Shown here: piece by piece, positions 8,820 to 17,173 of the stretch
How positions within the stretch are numbered: the stretch's first letter is position 1
Layout: every line of letters starts with the position of its first letter
Assembly (NCBI GenBank): GCA_045593555.1
Contig: JAZNWU010000037.1
Span: forward strand, 1-64,000
Direction: 5' to 3'
Source of the DNA: Fimenecus sp045593555
Lineage (GTDB): Bacteria; Bacillota; Clostridia; Oscillospirales; Acutalibacteraceae
Length of the DNA: 64,000 bases
Notes under the pieces: model-generated
Told to the model about the DNA's origin: nothing
Database searches by the model: none
Seen by the model: only the letters and a program-made list of their open reading frames with translations
Made by a program: the position numbers and the translations under genes

Positions 8820-8850
8820 AAGGTTGGCAGAGATGAACTTTGCCAACCTA
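8820..8850 (+). promoter_or_regulatory. Intra-operon hairpin between pilin and virB6
   Basis: AGGTTGGCA and TGCCAACCT form a perfect 9-bp stem right after the pilin stop. The T-run is weak, so it more likely tunes expression (3' end protection of the pilin mRNA or partial termination) than fully stops the operon. Confidence 0.55.
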
Positions 8851-8873
8851 ATACTTTATAAGGGAGGTCTTTG

Positions 8874-9716
8874 ATGGAAGAATCAAGTAATTGGGTAGTG
8901 CAAAATTTACAAAATGCACTTGCTACTTGGAATGATAAATTAAGTGAAATTTGGTTTCTCATCACTCAATCCCCCGAAGAGTTTAAAGACGGTACTATAT
9001 GGAATGTAATCACTAACATACACGGAGCACTACAGGCGATAGGATATTCGCTGTTAGTGCTCTTTTTTGTTGTAGGCATTATGAAAACCTGCGGTAACTT
9101 TGCTGAAATGAGAAGACCTGAAATTGCTCTTAAAATGTTTATTCGTTTTATACTTTCAAAAGCGGCTATTGACTATGGTCTTGAATTGATGATGGCATTG
9201 TTTGATATAGTCCAGGGCATTGTTGCAAAGATTATGGCAACATCAGGCCTTGCGTCTATTGAACAAACTGTTTTACCAGATTCAATTATTCAATCTATCG
9301 AAGAAAGTGGATTTTGGGAAAGTGTACCTCTATGGGCGGTAACCCTTATAGGTAGTCTGTTTATAACTGTTCTCTCATTCATTATGATTATGACAGTTTA
9401 CGGACGATTCTTTAAGATTTATCTTTATACAGCTATTGCTCCCGTTCCTCTTGCTTCATTTTCAGGAGAACCTTCTTCAAGTGTTGGTAAAAGTTTTATT
9501 AAATCTTATGCTGCAGTTTGTTTGGAAGGTGCAATAATTGTACTTGGTTGCATAATTTTTTCATTGTTTGCAGCTTCGCCACCTGTTGTTGATGAGACAG
9601 CGGCAGCGGTAAATCAGGTTTGGACTTATGTCGGTGAACTTATATTCAACATGATTGTTCTTGTTGGTACTGTCAAAATGAGTGACAGAGTAGTTAAAGA
9701 AATGATGGGATTGTAA
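8874..9716 (+). CDS. VirB6/TrbL-like mating-channel membrane protein
   Basis: This 280-aa protein has five to six membrane helices, including residues 52-75 (GYSLLVLFFVVGI), 158-180 (LWAVTLIGSLFITVLSFIMI), 190-205 and 218-235, with the conserved TAIAPVPLASF segment typical of the VirB6-like proteins of these elements. It would form the inner-membrane channel. ATG at 8874 follows AGGGAGG. The following 103 nt hold a separate promoter. Confidence 0.85.
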   Translation: MEESSNWVVQNLQNALATWNDKLSEIWFLITQSPEEFKDGTIWNVITNIHGALQAIGYSLLVLFFVVGIMKTCGNFAEMRRPEIALKMFIRFILSKAAIDYGLELMMALFDIVQGIVAKIMATSGLASIEQTVLPDSIIQSIEESGFWESVPLWAVTLIGSLFITVLSFIMIMTVYGRFFKIYLYTAIAPVPLASFSGEPSSSVGKSFIKSYAAVCLEGAIIVLGCIIFSLFAASPPVVDETAAAVNQVWTYVGELIFNMIVLVGTVKMSDRVVKEMMGL

Positions 9717-9723
9717 AAATCAC

Positions 9724-9808
9724 TTTACAAATTGCGATTTTGTGGTATAATGGCAGTATAAAACTTGCGATTTTGCATATATTTTGAATAACAGAATTTG
9801 CGATTTTG
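9724..9808 (+). promoter_or_regulatory. Promoter with three 11-bp repeats phased at 33 bp, upstream of DUF4143 ATPase
   Basis: TTTACA (9724-9729) and TATAAT (9746-9751) are 16 bp apart. The 11-mer TTGCGATTTTG occurs at 9732-9742, 9765-9775 and 9798-9808, exactly 33 bp apart (about three helical turns). The first copy sits inside the -35/-10 spacer and the third overlaps the ribosome binding site region, a layout suited to autorepression by a multimeric protein. Confidence 0.75.
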
Positions 9809-9819
9809 AGGTGTTTAGT

Positions 9820-11148
9820 GTGTTTAAAAGAAAAATTTATGACAAATTGTTGGAATGGAAAAGAGAATCGGATGGTAAAACAGCTCTACTTATTGAAGGC
9901 GCAAGACGAATAGGAAAATCAACTGTTGCAGAAGAATTTGGAAAGAACGAGTATGAAACATATATTCTTGTAGATTTCTCAACTGCATCAAAAACAGTAA
10001 AGGATTTGTTCGAAGATATTTCTGACCTTGATTATATTTTTCTTCAATTACAGTTGCAATATAAAAAAGATTTAATTGAGAGAAAATCACTTATTATTTT
10101 CGATGAGGTTCAGCTTTGCCCTAAAGCCCGTCAGGCAATCAAATCACTTGTAAAAGACCATAGATATGATTATATAGAAACAGGTTCACTTATTTCAATC
10201 AAAAAGAATGTAAAGGATATTCTGATTCCTAGCGAAGAACGGAAAATCTCTATGTATCCTATGGATTATGAAGAATTCCGTTGGGCTCTTGGTGATACAA
10301 CTACAGTTCCTCTTATGAAAAAATGTTTTGAAAGCAATAAGGGTGTCGGAGAGCAACTCAACAGAAAACTTATGCGTGATTTCAGATTGTATATGTTGGT
10401 TGGCGGTATGCCCCAAGCTGTCAGTGAATATATAGAAACAAATAATTTTAGAAAGGTAGATGCAGTAAAAAGAGATATTCTGAAGCTTTATACAGATGAT
10501 TTTATGAAAATTGACCCGACAGGTAAGGCTTCTATGCTCTTTGATGCTATACCCGCACAGCTAAATAAAAACGCAGCAAGATATCAGGTGTCTAGTGTTC
10601 TGTCAGATGAACGAGCTGAAGGTCTTCTTGAACTTATTGCAGAAATGAAAGATTCAAAAACCGTTCTTGTATCATATCATGCAAATGACCCGAATGTAGG
10701 TCTTGCAAATAATAAAGACTTAAGTAAGTTTAAACTTTTCATCTGCGATACAGGTCTTTTTACAACGCTTATGTTCAAAGATAGTGATTTTACTGAAAAT
10801 ACTATCTACGAAAAACTTTTAGGTGATAATTTAGGTGCAAATCTCGGCTACTTGTATGAAAATGTTGTGGCTCAGATTCTAACAGCAAACGGAAACGAGT
10901 TGTTTTATCATACCATAAAAAATGAAGTTTCAAGACATAGTTATGAAACAGATTTTTTAATAACACGAAAAAGCAAAATTTGTCCTATTGAAGTTAAATC
11001 ATCAAATTACAGAACGCATAAATCAATAGATGCTTTCTGTGAAAAATATTCTTCCAGGATTTTGAATAAGTACCTAATTTATACTAAGGACTTTAGCAAG
11101 GATAAGGACATATTTTGTTTGCCCGTTTATTATTCTCAATTTATTTAA
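9820..11148 (+). CDS. DUF4143-type AAA+ ATPase (cargo within the transfer operon)
   Basis: This 442-aa protein has an N-terminal AAA domain with Walker A EGARRIGKST (about residues 26-35) and Walker B SLIIFDEVQLCPKAR (about 88-102), and a C-terminal DUF4143 half that ends in a nuclease-like fold with ETDFLI and PIEVKSSN (D...E-x-K). The family is widespread and poorly understood; some members are thought to act with mobile elements or stress. GTG at 9820 follows TTGAGGTG. It has its own promoter and terminator and interrupts the virB6-prgI order of the family, so it was inserted. Confidence 0.85.
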   Translation: MFKRKIYDKLLEWKRESDGKTALLIEGARRIGKSTVAEEFGKNEYETYILVDFSTASKTVKDLFEDISDLDYIFLQLQLQYKKDLIERKSLIIFDEVQLCPKARQAIKSLVKDHRYDYIETGSLISIKKNVKDILIPSEERKISMYPMDYEEFRWALGDTTTVPLMKKCFESNKGVGEQLNRKLMRDFRLYMLVGGMPQAVSEYIETNNFRKVDAVKRDILKLYTDDFMKIDPTGKASMLFDAIPAQLNKNAARYQVSSVLSDERAEGLLELIAEMKDSKTVLVSYHANDPNVGLANNKDLSKFKLFICDTGLFTTLMFKDSDFTENTIYEKLLGDNLGANLGYLYENVVAQILTANGNELFYHTIKNEVSRHSYETDFLITRKSKICPIEVKSSNYRTHKSIDAFCEKYSSRILNKYLIYTKDFSKDKDIFCLPVYYSQFI

Positions 11149-11164
11149 ATATTATTTTCTTTGA

Positions 11165-11188
11165 GCATCACTTCGGTGGTGCTTTTTC
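11165..11188 (+). terminator. Terminator after DUF4143 ATPase
   Basis: GCATCAC-TTCG-GTGGTGC with a following T5 run, 16 nt after the stop. It would isolate the cargo gene. Transcription of prgI and virB4 downstream then needs read-through or another promoter. Confidence 0.85.
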
Positions 11189-11209
11189 TTTTAGATTGGA
11201 GGATTGTTA

Positions 11210-11584
11210 TTGGAAGTAAAGATTAATAGAGAAATACGAGATTACAGTGAAGCGGTATATTTCGGTCTTAATCTCCGTCAGTTCGTATTCTCGGTTTTAG
11301 CCTGCGGTGTTGCAGTAGGATTGTACTTTCTTCTTAAACCGTTCTTCGGTATTGAAACACTCAGTTGGGTGTGTATTGTAGGTGCAGCTCCTTTTGCAAC
11401 CCTCGGCTTTTTTAAATATCACGGAATGACGGCAGAAAAGGTTTTAATTACCTATCTTAAGAGTGAAATCCTTATGCCAAAAGAATTGAAATTTATTTCA
11501 AAAAACTATTATGACGAAATTGAAAGGAATGGTGACGATGTTCGACCTCATAGGAACAATAAAAAAGAAAACAGGACTCGATGA
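11210..11584 (+). CDS. prgI: PrgI-family (VirB3-like) membrane protein
   Basis: This 124-aa protein has the PrgI signature EVKINREIRDYSEAVYFGL and two adjacent membrane helices (about 25-46 and 52-72), like VirB3. It assembles with VirB4. TTG at 11210 is 7 nt after GGAGG; the TTG at 11204 is too close. It overlaps virB4 by 47 nt. Confidence 0.88.
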   Translation: MEVKINREIRDYSEAVYFGLNLRQFVFSVLACGVAVGLYFLLKPFFGIETLSWVCIVGAAPFATLGFFKYHGMTAEKVLITYLKSEILMPKELKFISKNYYDEIERNGDDVRPHRNNKKENRTR

Positions 11585-13883
11585 CTTATTTGGGGATGGA
11601 ATGTCTGTCCCCAAGTCTGTTCAGGATGTCATTAAAATTGATGCCGTCTATTCAGACGGTATCTTTTTGATGGGTAAGGACAGATATTCAAAAAAATTTA
11701 AGTTTACCGATATAAATTATGCGGTATCAAGTAAGGAAGATAAGGAAGCAAACTTCCTTCGATATAGTGAGATATTAAACTCACTTGAAAACGGTATTTC
11801 TAGTCAAATTACAATCATAAACAGAAAGCTCAAAAACAGCGAGCTTAAAGAAATTGCACTTATTGAAAAAGCAAATGATGATAAAGACAAGTACCGTAAA
11901 GAAATCAATGATATGCTCACAATGATAGCAAACGGAGCTAATGCTATTGTTCAAGATAAATATGTAACGCTCACAATTCAGAAAAAGACGGTTGAAGAAG
12001 CAAGAAGTCATTTTAACCGTGTAGGTGCAGATTTGATTGCTCACTTTGCAAGACTTGGTTCAAAGTGCTCCGAACTTGATTTAACTGAAAGACTTCGCAT
12101 TATTCACGATTTTTGCAGACCTAAAGAAACAGCAGACTATCACTTCGATTTAAGAGATGCAATGCAGAAAGGACAGAGTTTCAAAGACTATATAACACCT
12201 GACGGCTTCGAATTTAAGTCAGATTACTTCAAAATCGGTGACAGATTCGGCAGAGTTCTCTTCATCCGTGATTATCCTTCATATATTAAAGATAGTGTAG
12301 TATGGGAACTCACAGACACAAACAGAAATATGGTCTTTAACTTTGATATTATCCCGGTATCAACAGAAGAAGCACAGAAGTTTGGCGAAAAGCAGGCACT
12401 CGGTATTGAAACAAATATTGCAAATTATCAGAGAAAGCAGAATGCCAACAACAACTATACTTCTGTAATTCCTTATGATATGGAACAGCAGAGAAAGGAA
12501 ATCAGAGAATTCCTTGATGACCTTACAACCCGTGACCAAAAGATGTTTAAGGTTGTAATTACTGTTATGCACACAGCCGATACATTTGAAGAACTCAACA
12601 GCGATACAGAAGCAATTCAGGCAACAGGCAGAAAGCACATGTGTCAGCTCGGTGTTCTTAAATATCAGCAGTTAGATGGCTTTAATGCCACATTACCAAT
12701 AGGAATAAATAAGATTGAAGCAAGGCGTACTCTTACAACAGAAAGTCTTGCTGTTTTTATGCCCTTTAAGGTTCAGGAGATTCAGCACGATGGCGGTGTA
12801 TTCCAAGGTGTTAATGTTATCTCTAAGAATATGATTATCGTCAACAGAAAGTTCCTGCTTAACGGTAACTGCTTTATTCTCGGTGTTTCGGGTTCCGGTA
12901 AATCCTTTACTGCTAAAGAAGAATTAGTACAGTTGTTACTTTCAACTGATGCAGACATTATGATTATTGACCCTGAAAGAGAATACTCAGCTCTTGTTGA
13001 AGCAATGGGCGGACAGGTTATCGAACTTTCGGCAAAGAGTAAAAATCATATCAACTGTCTTGATATAAACAAGGAGTATGCAGACGGTGCAAGTCCTATT
13101 GCATTTAAGGCTGAATTTGTACTCTCTCTCTTTGAACAGGTTATGGGTAAAGACGGTATTGATGCCATTCAGAAATCTATTGTTGACCGTTGTTTGACTA
13201 ATGTTTATAAGAATTATATCAAACGAGGTTATACAGGCAAGGTTCCTACACTCGTTGACCTTTGTAATGATTTGAGAAAGCAGCCTGAACCCGAAGCTAC
13301 TGAACTTGCGACAGCAATGGAACTCTTTGCTTCAGGTTCTCATAGCACCTTTGCACAGAAAACCAATGTAAACATTGAGAACAGACTTATCTGTTATGAT
13401 ATTCTTGAACTCGGTAGTCAGTTAATGCCTATCGGTATGCTTGTAGTTCTCGACAGTATTCTTAACCGAATCACAAAGAACAGAGCTGAGGGTAGAGAAA
13501 CATATATCTTCATTGACGAGATATATCTTCTTTTCCAACACGAATACTCTGCGAACTTCCTTTTCACTCTTTGGAAACGAGTTCGTAAGTATGGTGCTTA
13601 TTGTACGGGTATCACACAGAATGTTGATGACCTTTTGCAGAGCCACACAGCACGAACAATGCTCGCAAACTCCGAGTTCATTATAATGCTCAATCAGGGC
13701 AGTACTGACAGACAAGACCTTGCTAATCTCTTACAGATTAGCGAAGCACAGATGACACACATTACAAATGTTGAAGTTGGTCACGGTCTAGTTAAGGTCG
13801 GTTCGGCTCTTGTTCCTTTTGAAAGAAAGTTCCCGAAGAATACGGAACTCTATAAGCTGATGACAACGAAAATAGGTGAGTAG
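11538..13883 (+). CDS. virB4: VirB4-type conjugation ATPase
   Basis: This 781-aa protein contains Walker A GVSGSGKSFTAK, IDPEREYSALVEAMGG, and Walker B TYIFIDEIYLLFQHEYS with the following RKYGAYCTGITQNVDDLL, all VirB4 hallmarks. It powers pilus assembly and substrate transfer at the membrane. ATG at 11538 is 10 nt from GAAAGG; the upstream ATGs at 11511 and 11529 are less well placed. It is followed directly by the hydrolase gene. Confidence 0.93.
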   Translation: MFDLIGTIKKKTGLDDLFGDGMSVPKSVQDVIKIDAVYSDGIFLMGKDRYSKKFKFTDINYAVSSKEDKEANFLRYSEILNSLENGISSQITIINRKLKNSELKEIALIEKANDDKDKYRKEINDMLTMIANGANAIVQDKYVTLTIQKKTVEEARSHFNRVGADLIAHFARLGSKCSELDLTERLRIIHDFCRPKETADYHFDLRDAMQKGQSFKDYITPDGFEFKSDYFKIGDRFGRVLFIRDYPSYIKDSVVWELTDTNRNMVFNFDIIPVSTEEAQKFGEKQALGIETNIANYQRKQNANNNYTSVIPYDMEQQRKEIREFLDDLTTRDQKMFKVVITVMHTADTFEELNSDTEAIQATGRKHMCQLGVLKYQQLDGFNATLPIGINKIEARRTLTTESLAVFMPFKVQEIQHDGGVFQGVNVISKNMIIVNRKFLLNGNCFILGVSGSGKSFTAKEELVQLLLSTDADIMIIDPEREYSALVEAMGGQVIELSAKSKNHINCLDINKEYADGASPIAFKAEFVLSLFEQVMGKDGIDAIQKSIVDRCLTNVYKNYIKRGYTGKVPTLVDLCNDLRKQPEPEATELATAMELFASGSHSTFAQKTNVNIENRLICYDILELGSQLMPIGMLVVLDSILNRITKNRAEGRETYIFIDEIYLLFQHEYSANFLFTLWKRVRKYGAYCTGITQNVDDLLQSHTARTMLANSEFIIMLNQGSTDRQDLANLLQISEAQMTHITNVEVGHGLVKVGSALVPFERKFPKNTELYKLMTTKIGE

Positions 13884-13884
13884 T

Positions 13885-15813
13885 ATGAGTAAGGGAATTA
13901 AGACTCGTGAAGTAGTTAAAGACATTAAGTTTCATGATACTGCTGTAAATGTCGGGGATAGAATGAAGAATATTGGTGCTAAAACCAAGGATTCAGTTAA
14001 TGAAAAAATAAATCAATCTGAAAATGTTTCACCTGAACAGTATGCAACTGATAAAGTCTCAGATTCAATGCGTACGGGTAGTGAAACTGTCGCTGTCGGT
14101 ACTGAAAAAGCAGTTCGCAAGGGTACAAAGAAAGCAATAGAAAAAGTTAAAGAAAAGAGAGCAGAGAATAATAAAAAGGCAGAAGAAAAGCCCTTGGAAG
14201 AAACTGCTCCAGAGAATGAAACACCTGAACTTGAAGAAAAGCCATCAGAAAAGCAACCTAAAAATGCAGAGAGAAAAACTGAACCTAAACAAAAACCGAA
14301 TGAGAATAAACCGACTCGTACTAAAAATGGAAATGGCGATGTTAAAGGTAAGCAAGATAAAATCACCGTTAAAGAAAAAACTCAAGCACCACCTAAAACA
14401 AAACAACAGACGGAAACTCCTGTTGAAGAAATAAAGAAGCCTCGACAGAGAAAACAAACTGCTCCTAGAACCAAAGGTCAGACAACTATTAAAAAGGTAG
14501 GTGCAGAAAAGCAAACTGTTAAGACAGTAAATAGCGAAGCTCGTAAGATAAAGCAATCAAAAAGAAGTCTTGATAATACGGCTAAAGGTATTAAAAAGGC
14601 AGACAAGACGGCAAAAACAGCAAAGACCGTAGCTAAGAAAACTGCAGAGGTTGCAAAAAGAACAAAACAGATAGCTCAGGCAACGGCAAGAGTAACAGTT
14701 AAGACCATTAAGGTTGCAACAAAGGTTATAATTGAAGCGGGTAAAGCTGTTGTTGCAGGTGCGAAAAGTATAGGAGCCATTATTGCTGGAGGTGGTGTAC
14801 CTGCTATTGTAGTCATAATCATTATCTGTTTAATCGGTGCTATTGGTGGTACTTGTTTTGGTATTTTCTTTGCGAATGATGAAACAACAGGCACACAGAA
14901 AACAATGTCTATGGCAATATCTGAACTCACATCTGAACATTATGCTAATCTTACTGCTATGAAAGCATCTTATACCTACGATTTACTAGAAGTTCAAGGT
15001 AATACTTCAATAAATTGGAAAGATGTATTGGCAGTATATGCAGTAAAAACAACCTCAGGCGATAATCCGCTTGAGGTTGTAACCTTGGATGATGTGAAAT
15101 TGAACTTGCTCCGTGATATTATGAAAGATATGAATACTATGACAGGAGTTGTTGTTCCTAAATTTGTTGCAGAAACTTCAGTAACGATGGATGACGATGG
15201 TAATTCTATAAAAACAACTACCTATGTGACAAAAAAAGTTCTTATTGTTACAATTGTCCAATTAGATAATGATGAGATATCCCAACTGTATAATTTTAAT
15301 GATGAACAAAAATCACTATTGGATGAACTTATGAGTGAAGATTATTCTGACTTATGGGGAGAACTTCTCGGAGCAAGTGGGCAGATTATTCAAAGTGATA
15401 GTTCTTTTATTGGCACAGATATGTTTGCTTGGCCGTTTGAACACGACCATAATATCACTTCAAGATTTGGTACTCGTGTTGACCCTATTTCAGGTGAGGT
15501 GAAAACTCACGGTGGTACAGATATTGCAGCACCTCTTGGAACTCCTATTCTTGCAGCTGCAGATGGTGTCGTTGTAGGTGCAACTTGGAACAATACCAGT
15601 GGTTATTATGTAAGGATAAAACATGATGATACGTATTCCACACTTTATGCCCATTGTTCAGTGTTATATGTCACAGTAGGGCAGGAGGTGAAGCAAGGTC
15701 AAGTAATCGCAGATTGTGGTTCAACAGGATACTCAACTGGCCCTCATCTCCATTTTGAAGTTATTCAAAATGGTGTAAGAGTAGATGCATTAAACTTCTA
15801 TAAACAAGAATAA
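13885..15813 (+). CDS. Membrane-anchored M23 peptidase of the conjugation machinery (VirB1-like role)
   Basis: This 642-aa protein has three parts: a long Lys/Glu/Thr-rich, coiled or disordered cytoplasmic region (about 1-290, including an alanine/lysine helical run), one membrane helix (about 305-330, IIAGGGVPAIVVIIIICLIG), and an extracellular part ending in an M23 domain (about 525-640) with the metal-binding residues HGGTDIA and HLHFEV and the TLYAHCS motif. It would cut peptidoglycan for channel assembly. Many relatives have an NlpC/P60 domain instead. ATG at 13885 follows AGGTGAG, 1 nt after virB4. Confidence 0.87.
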   Translation: MSKGIKTREVVKDIKFHDTAVNVGDRMKNIGAKTKDSVNEKINQSENVSPEQYATDKVSDSMRTGSETVAVGTEKAVRKGTKKAIEKVKEKRAENNKKAEEKPLEETAPENETPELEEKPSEKQPKNAERKTEPKQKPNENKPTRTKNGNGDVKGKQDKITVKEKTQAPPKTKQQTETPVEEIKKPRQRKQTAPRTKGQTTIKKVGAEKQTVKTVNSEARKIKQSKRSLDNTAKGIKKADKTAKTAKTVAKKTAEVAKRTKQIAQATARVTVKTIKVATKVIIEAGKAVVAGAKSIGAIIAGGGVPAIVVIIIICLIGAIGGTCFGIFFANDETTGTQKTMSMAISELTSEHYANLTAMKASYTYDLLEVQGNTSINWKDVLAVYAVKTTSGDNPLEVVTLDDVKLNLLRDIMKDMNTMTGVVVPKFVAETSVTMDDDGNSIKTTTYVTKKVLIVTIVQLDNDEISQLYNFNDEQKSLLDELMSEDYSDLWGELLGASGQIIQSDSSFIGTDMFAWPFEHDHNITSRFGTRVDPISGEVKTHGGTDIAAPLGTPILAAADGVVVGATWNNTSGYYVRIKHDDTYSTLYAHCSVLYVTVGQEVKQGQVIADCGSTGYSTGPHLHFEVIQNGVRVDALNFYKQE

Positions 15814-15824
15814 TATAAAAAGAG

Positions 15825-15881
15825 AAGACTCCGTTATTGAGGTAAACTTAATTGTTTGCTTCAAAACGGAGTCTTTTTGTC
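15825..15881 (+). terminator. Terminator of the transfer operon
   Basis: AAGACTCCGTT pairs with AACGGAGTCTT and is followed by TTTTG and a second T-run, right after the M23 gene. Confidence 0.8.
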
Positions 15882-15939
15882 TTTTTATTATCAATGCGTG
15901 AACCTGTATCAGATTAGAGTTGTGTATTTTGAAATATTG

Positions 15940-16230
15940 TCATTTCAGCTGTTTTTTAAATTCTATCTCAAACACAATGTTTCCAATGGTAAACATTATT
16001 GTACTGATAAAAATAATGGATAAGAGTATCAATATTATAAATTCTTTCACAATTATCATATGCAGAATGAATTCCATACAGAGACAGACCATTCCATAAA
16101 TATAAGTAATCACTGTGAAAAGCATGGCAGCGTAAAAACCATATTTTATCATAATGTAATATGGTTTATCTCGAAGATAACATTCATACTCAAACTGACT
16201 TTTTAGCTTTTTCTTTTCTATTTTATTCAT
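15940..16230 (-). CDS. Small membrane protein (96 aa), unknown
   Basis: A basic N terminus (KIEKKKLKSQFEYEC) is followed by two or three hydrophobic helices between residues 27 and 90. The ATG follows GAGGTGATTAT. A TATAAT box lies at 16261-16256 on the minus strand. It is divergent from the LytTR gene, with which it shares a 162-nt regulatory region, so the two may be co-regulated. I recognise no family. Confidence 0.6.
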   Translation of the reverse strand: MNKIEKKKLKSQFEYECYLRDKPYYIMIKYGFYAAMLFTVITYIYGMVCLCMEFILHMIIVKEFIILILLSIIFISTIMFTIGNIVFEIEFKKQLK

Positions 16231-16279
16231 ATAATCACCTCAACATCACTTCATTATTATAATCGTATATAGAAGTTGT

Positions 16280-16315
16280 TTTGTGACAGAAAATATACAA
16301 ATATTTTGTCACAAA
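16280..16315. promoter_or_regulatory. Inverted repeat in the divergent promoter region
   Basis: TTTGTGACA (16280-16288) is mirrored perfectly by TGTCACAAA (16307-16315), centred between the divergent membrane-protein and LytTR genes. It is likely an operator. Confidence 0.5.
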
Positions 16316-16392
16316 GTGTCATTTAATTTCGATTTATATTGTATAGGATGGTGTGATTCATTCGCAATTACAAATATAATCGGGGTTATTTT

Positions 16393-16905
16393 ATGGGTAT
16401 ATTAGTTGATAAGAATATAAATAGTAAAGAAAAGGTGAAATCAATCGTTTTGGAGTTTCTTGAGAAAAATGAAATTCCATATAGTCTAACAGAAAACGAT
16501 GATTGTGAGAGTATCTGCATTGATTTGAACTTTGAAGATGAAACATTTAAAAGTGATTTCTATTATGCTCCATTGATGATAGAAACAAGCGATAAGGATA
16601 TTTGTAGAGTTTATCCTTATGAGATAATGCATATTGCTATAGAAGACAGAGAATCAGTTCTTTACTTGATTGATAAAAGAGTTGTTAAAACACCTTATCA
16701 TATATCTCATTGGGAGGATGTTCTGTCATCAAAATGTTTTAAACGACCACATCATAGTTATATTGTTAATTTGAATTATGTAACAGAGGTAACTCAAGAT
16801 TATGTATATTTAAAATACAGAAATAATCAATATACTATCTACACTTCACAGAGAAAGGTAAGAAAGTTTAAAAAAGCATTTTTGAATTTTGGGAAAGAAG
16901 AATAA
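16393..16905 (+). CDS. Stand-alone LytTR DNA-binding regulator
   Basis: This 170-aa protein has a LytTR domain in residues 75-165: IEDRESVLYLIDKRVVKTPY, then the typical FKRPHHSYIVNLNYVTEV and the terminal RKVRKFKKAFLNF. The first 70 residues are short, acidic and not a response-regulator receiver. LytTR proteins bind pairs of direct repeats about two helical turns apart. Such repeats occur upstream of the two defence genes at 17174-19459 and 20286-24179, so this protein is a candidate for their regulator (inference). Confidence 0.85.
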   Translation: MGILVDKNINSKEKVKSIVLEFLEKNEIPYSLTENDDCESICIDLNFEDETFKSDFYYAPLMIETSDKDICRVYPYEIMHIAIEDRESVLYLIDKRVVKTPYHISHWEDVLSSKCFKRPHHSYIVNLNYVTEVTQDYVYLKYRNNQYTIYTSQRKVRKFKKAFLNFGKEE

Positions 16906-16930
16906 AATAATTTACAACACGATAAAAACA

Positions 16931-16962
16931 AGCCGACGGGATTTATAGTCCTGTCGGCTTTA
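16931..16962. terminator. Terminator after LytTR gene
   Basis: AGCCGACGGG pairs with CCTGTCGGCT, followed by TTTAAT. The remaining 210 nt to the next gene (16963-17173) contain only an 8-codon frame behind AGGGAG at about 17063; nothing else is supported. Confidence 0.7.
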
Positions 16963-17173
16963 ATGATATGAATAATAGCTTAAAAAAAATAATCTTATTT
17001 AAGATTGACAAATATTTTGTGGACATAACAGTTTATGAAGCCGAAAAAAGTAGGGAGATTCATGTCTAAAAAGATTTATTTTTTGAAGTAAGGTGAATGT
17101 GTTGAGTATTTGATAAAATGAACCTTTATATTCTATTTAAATAACTATACGAAGATTATTTTTTATCATAACT

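Noticed and set aside
13885..14800. Long Lys/Glu/Thr-rich stretch as a separate gene or frameshift
   Set aside because: The frame is continuous into the membrane helix and M23 domain, and such linkers are usual for this protein type.
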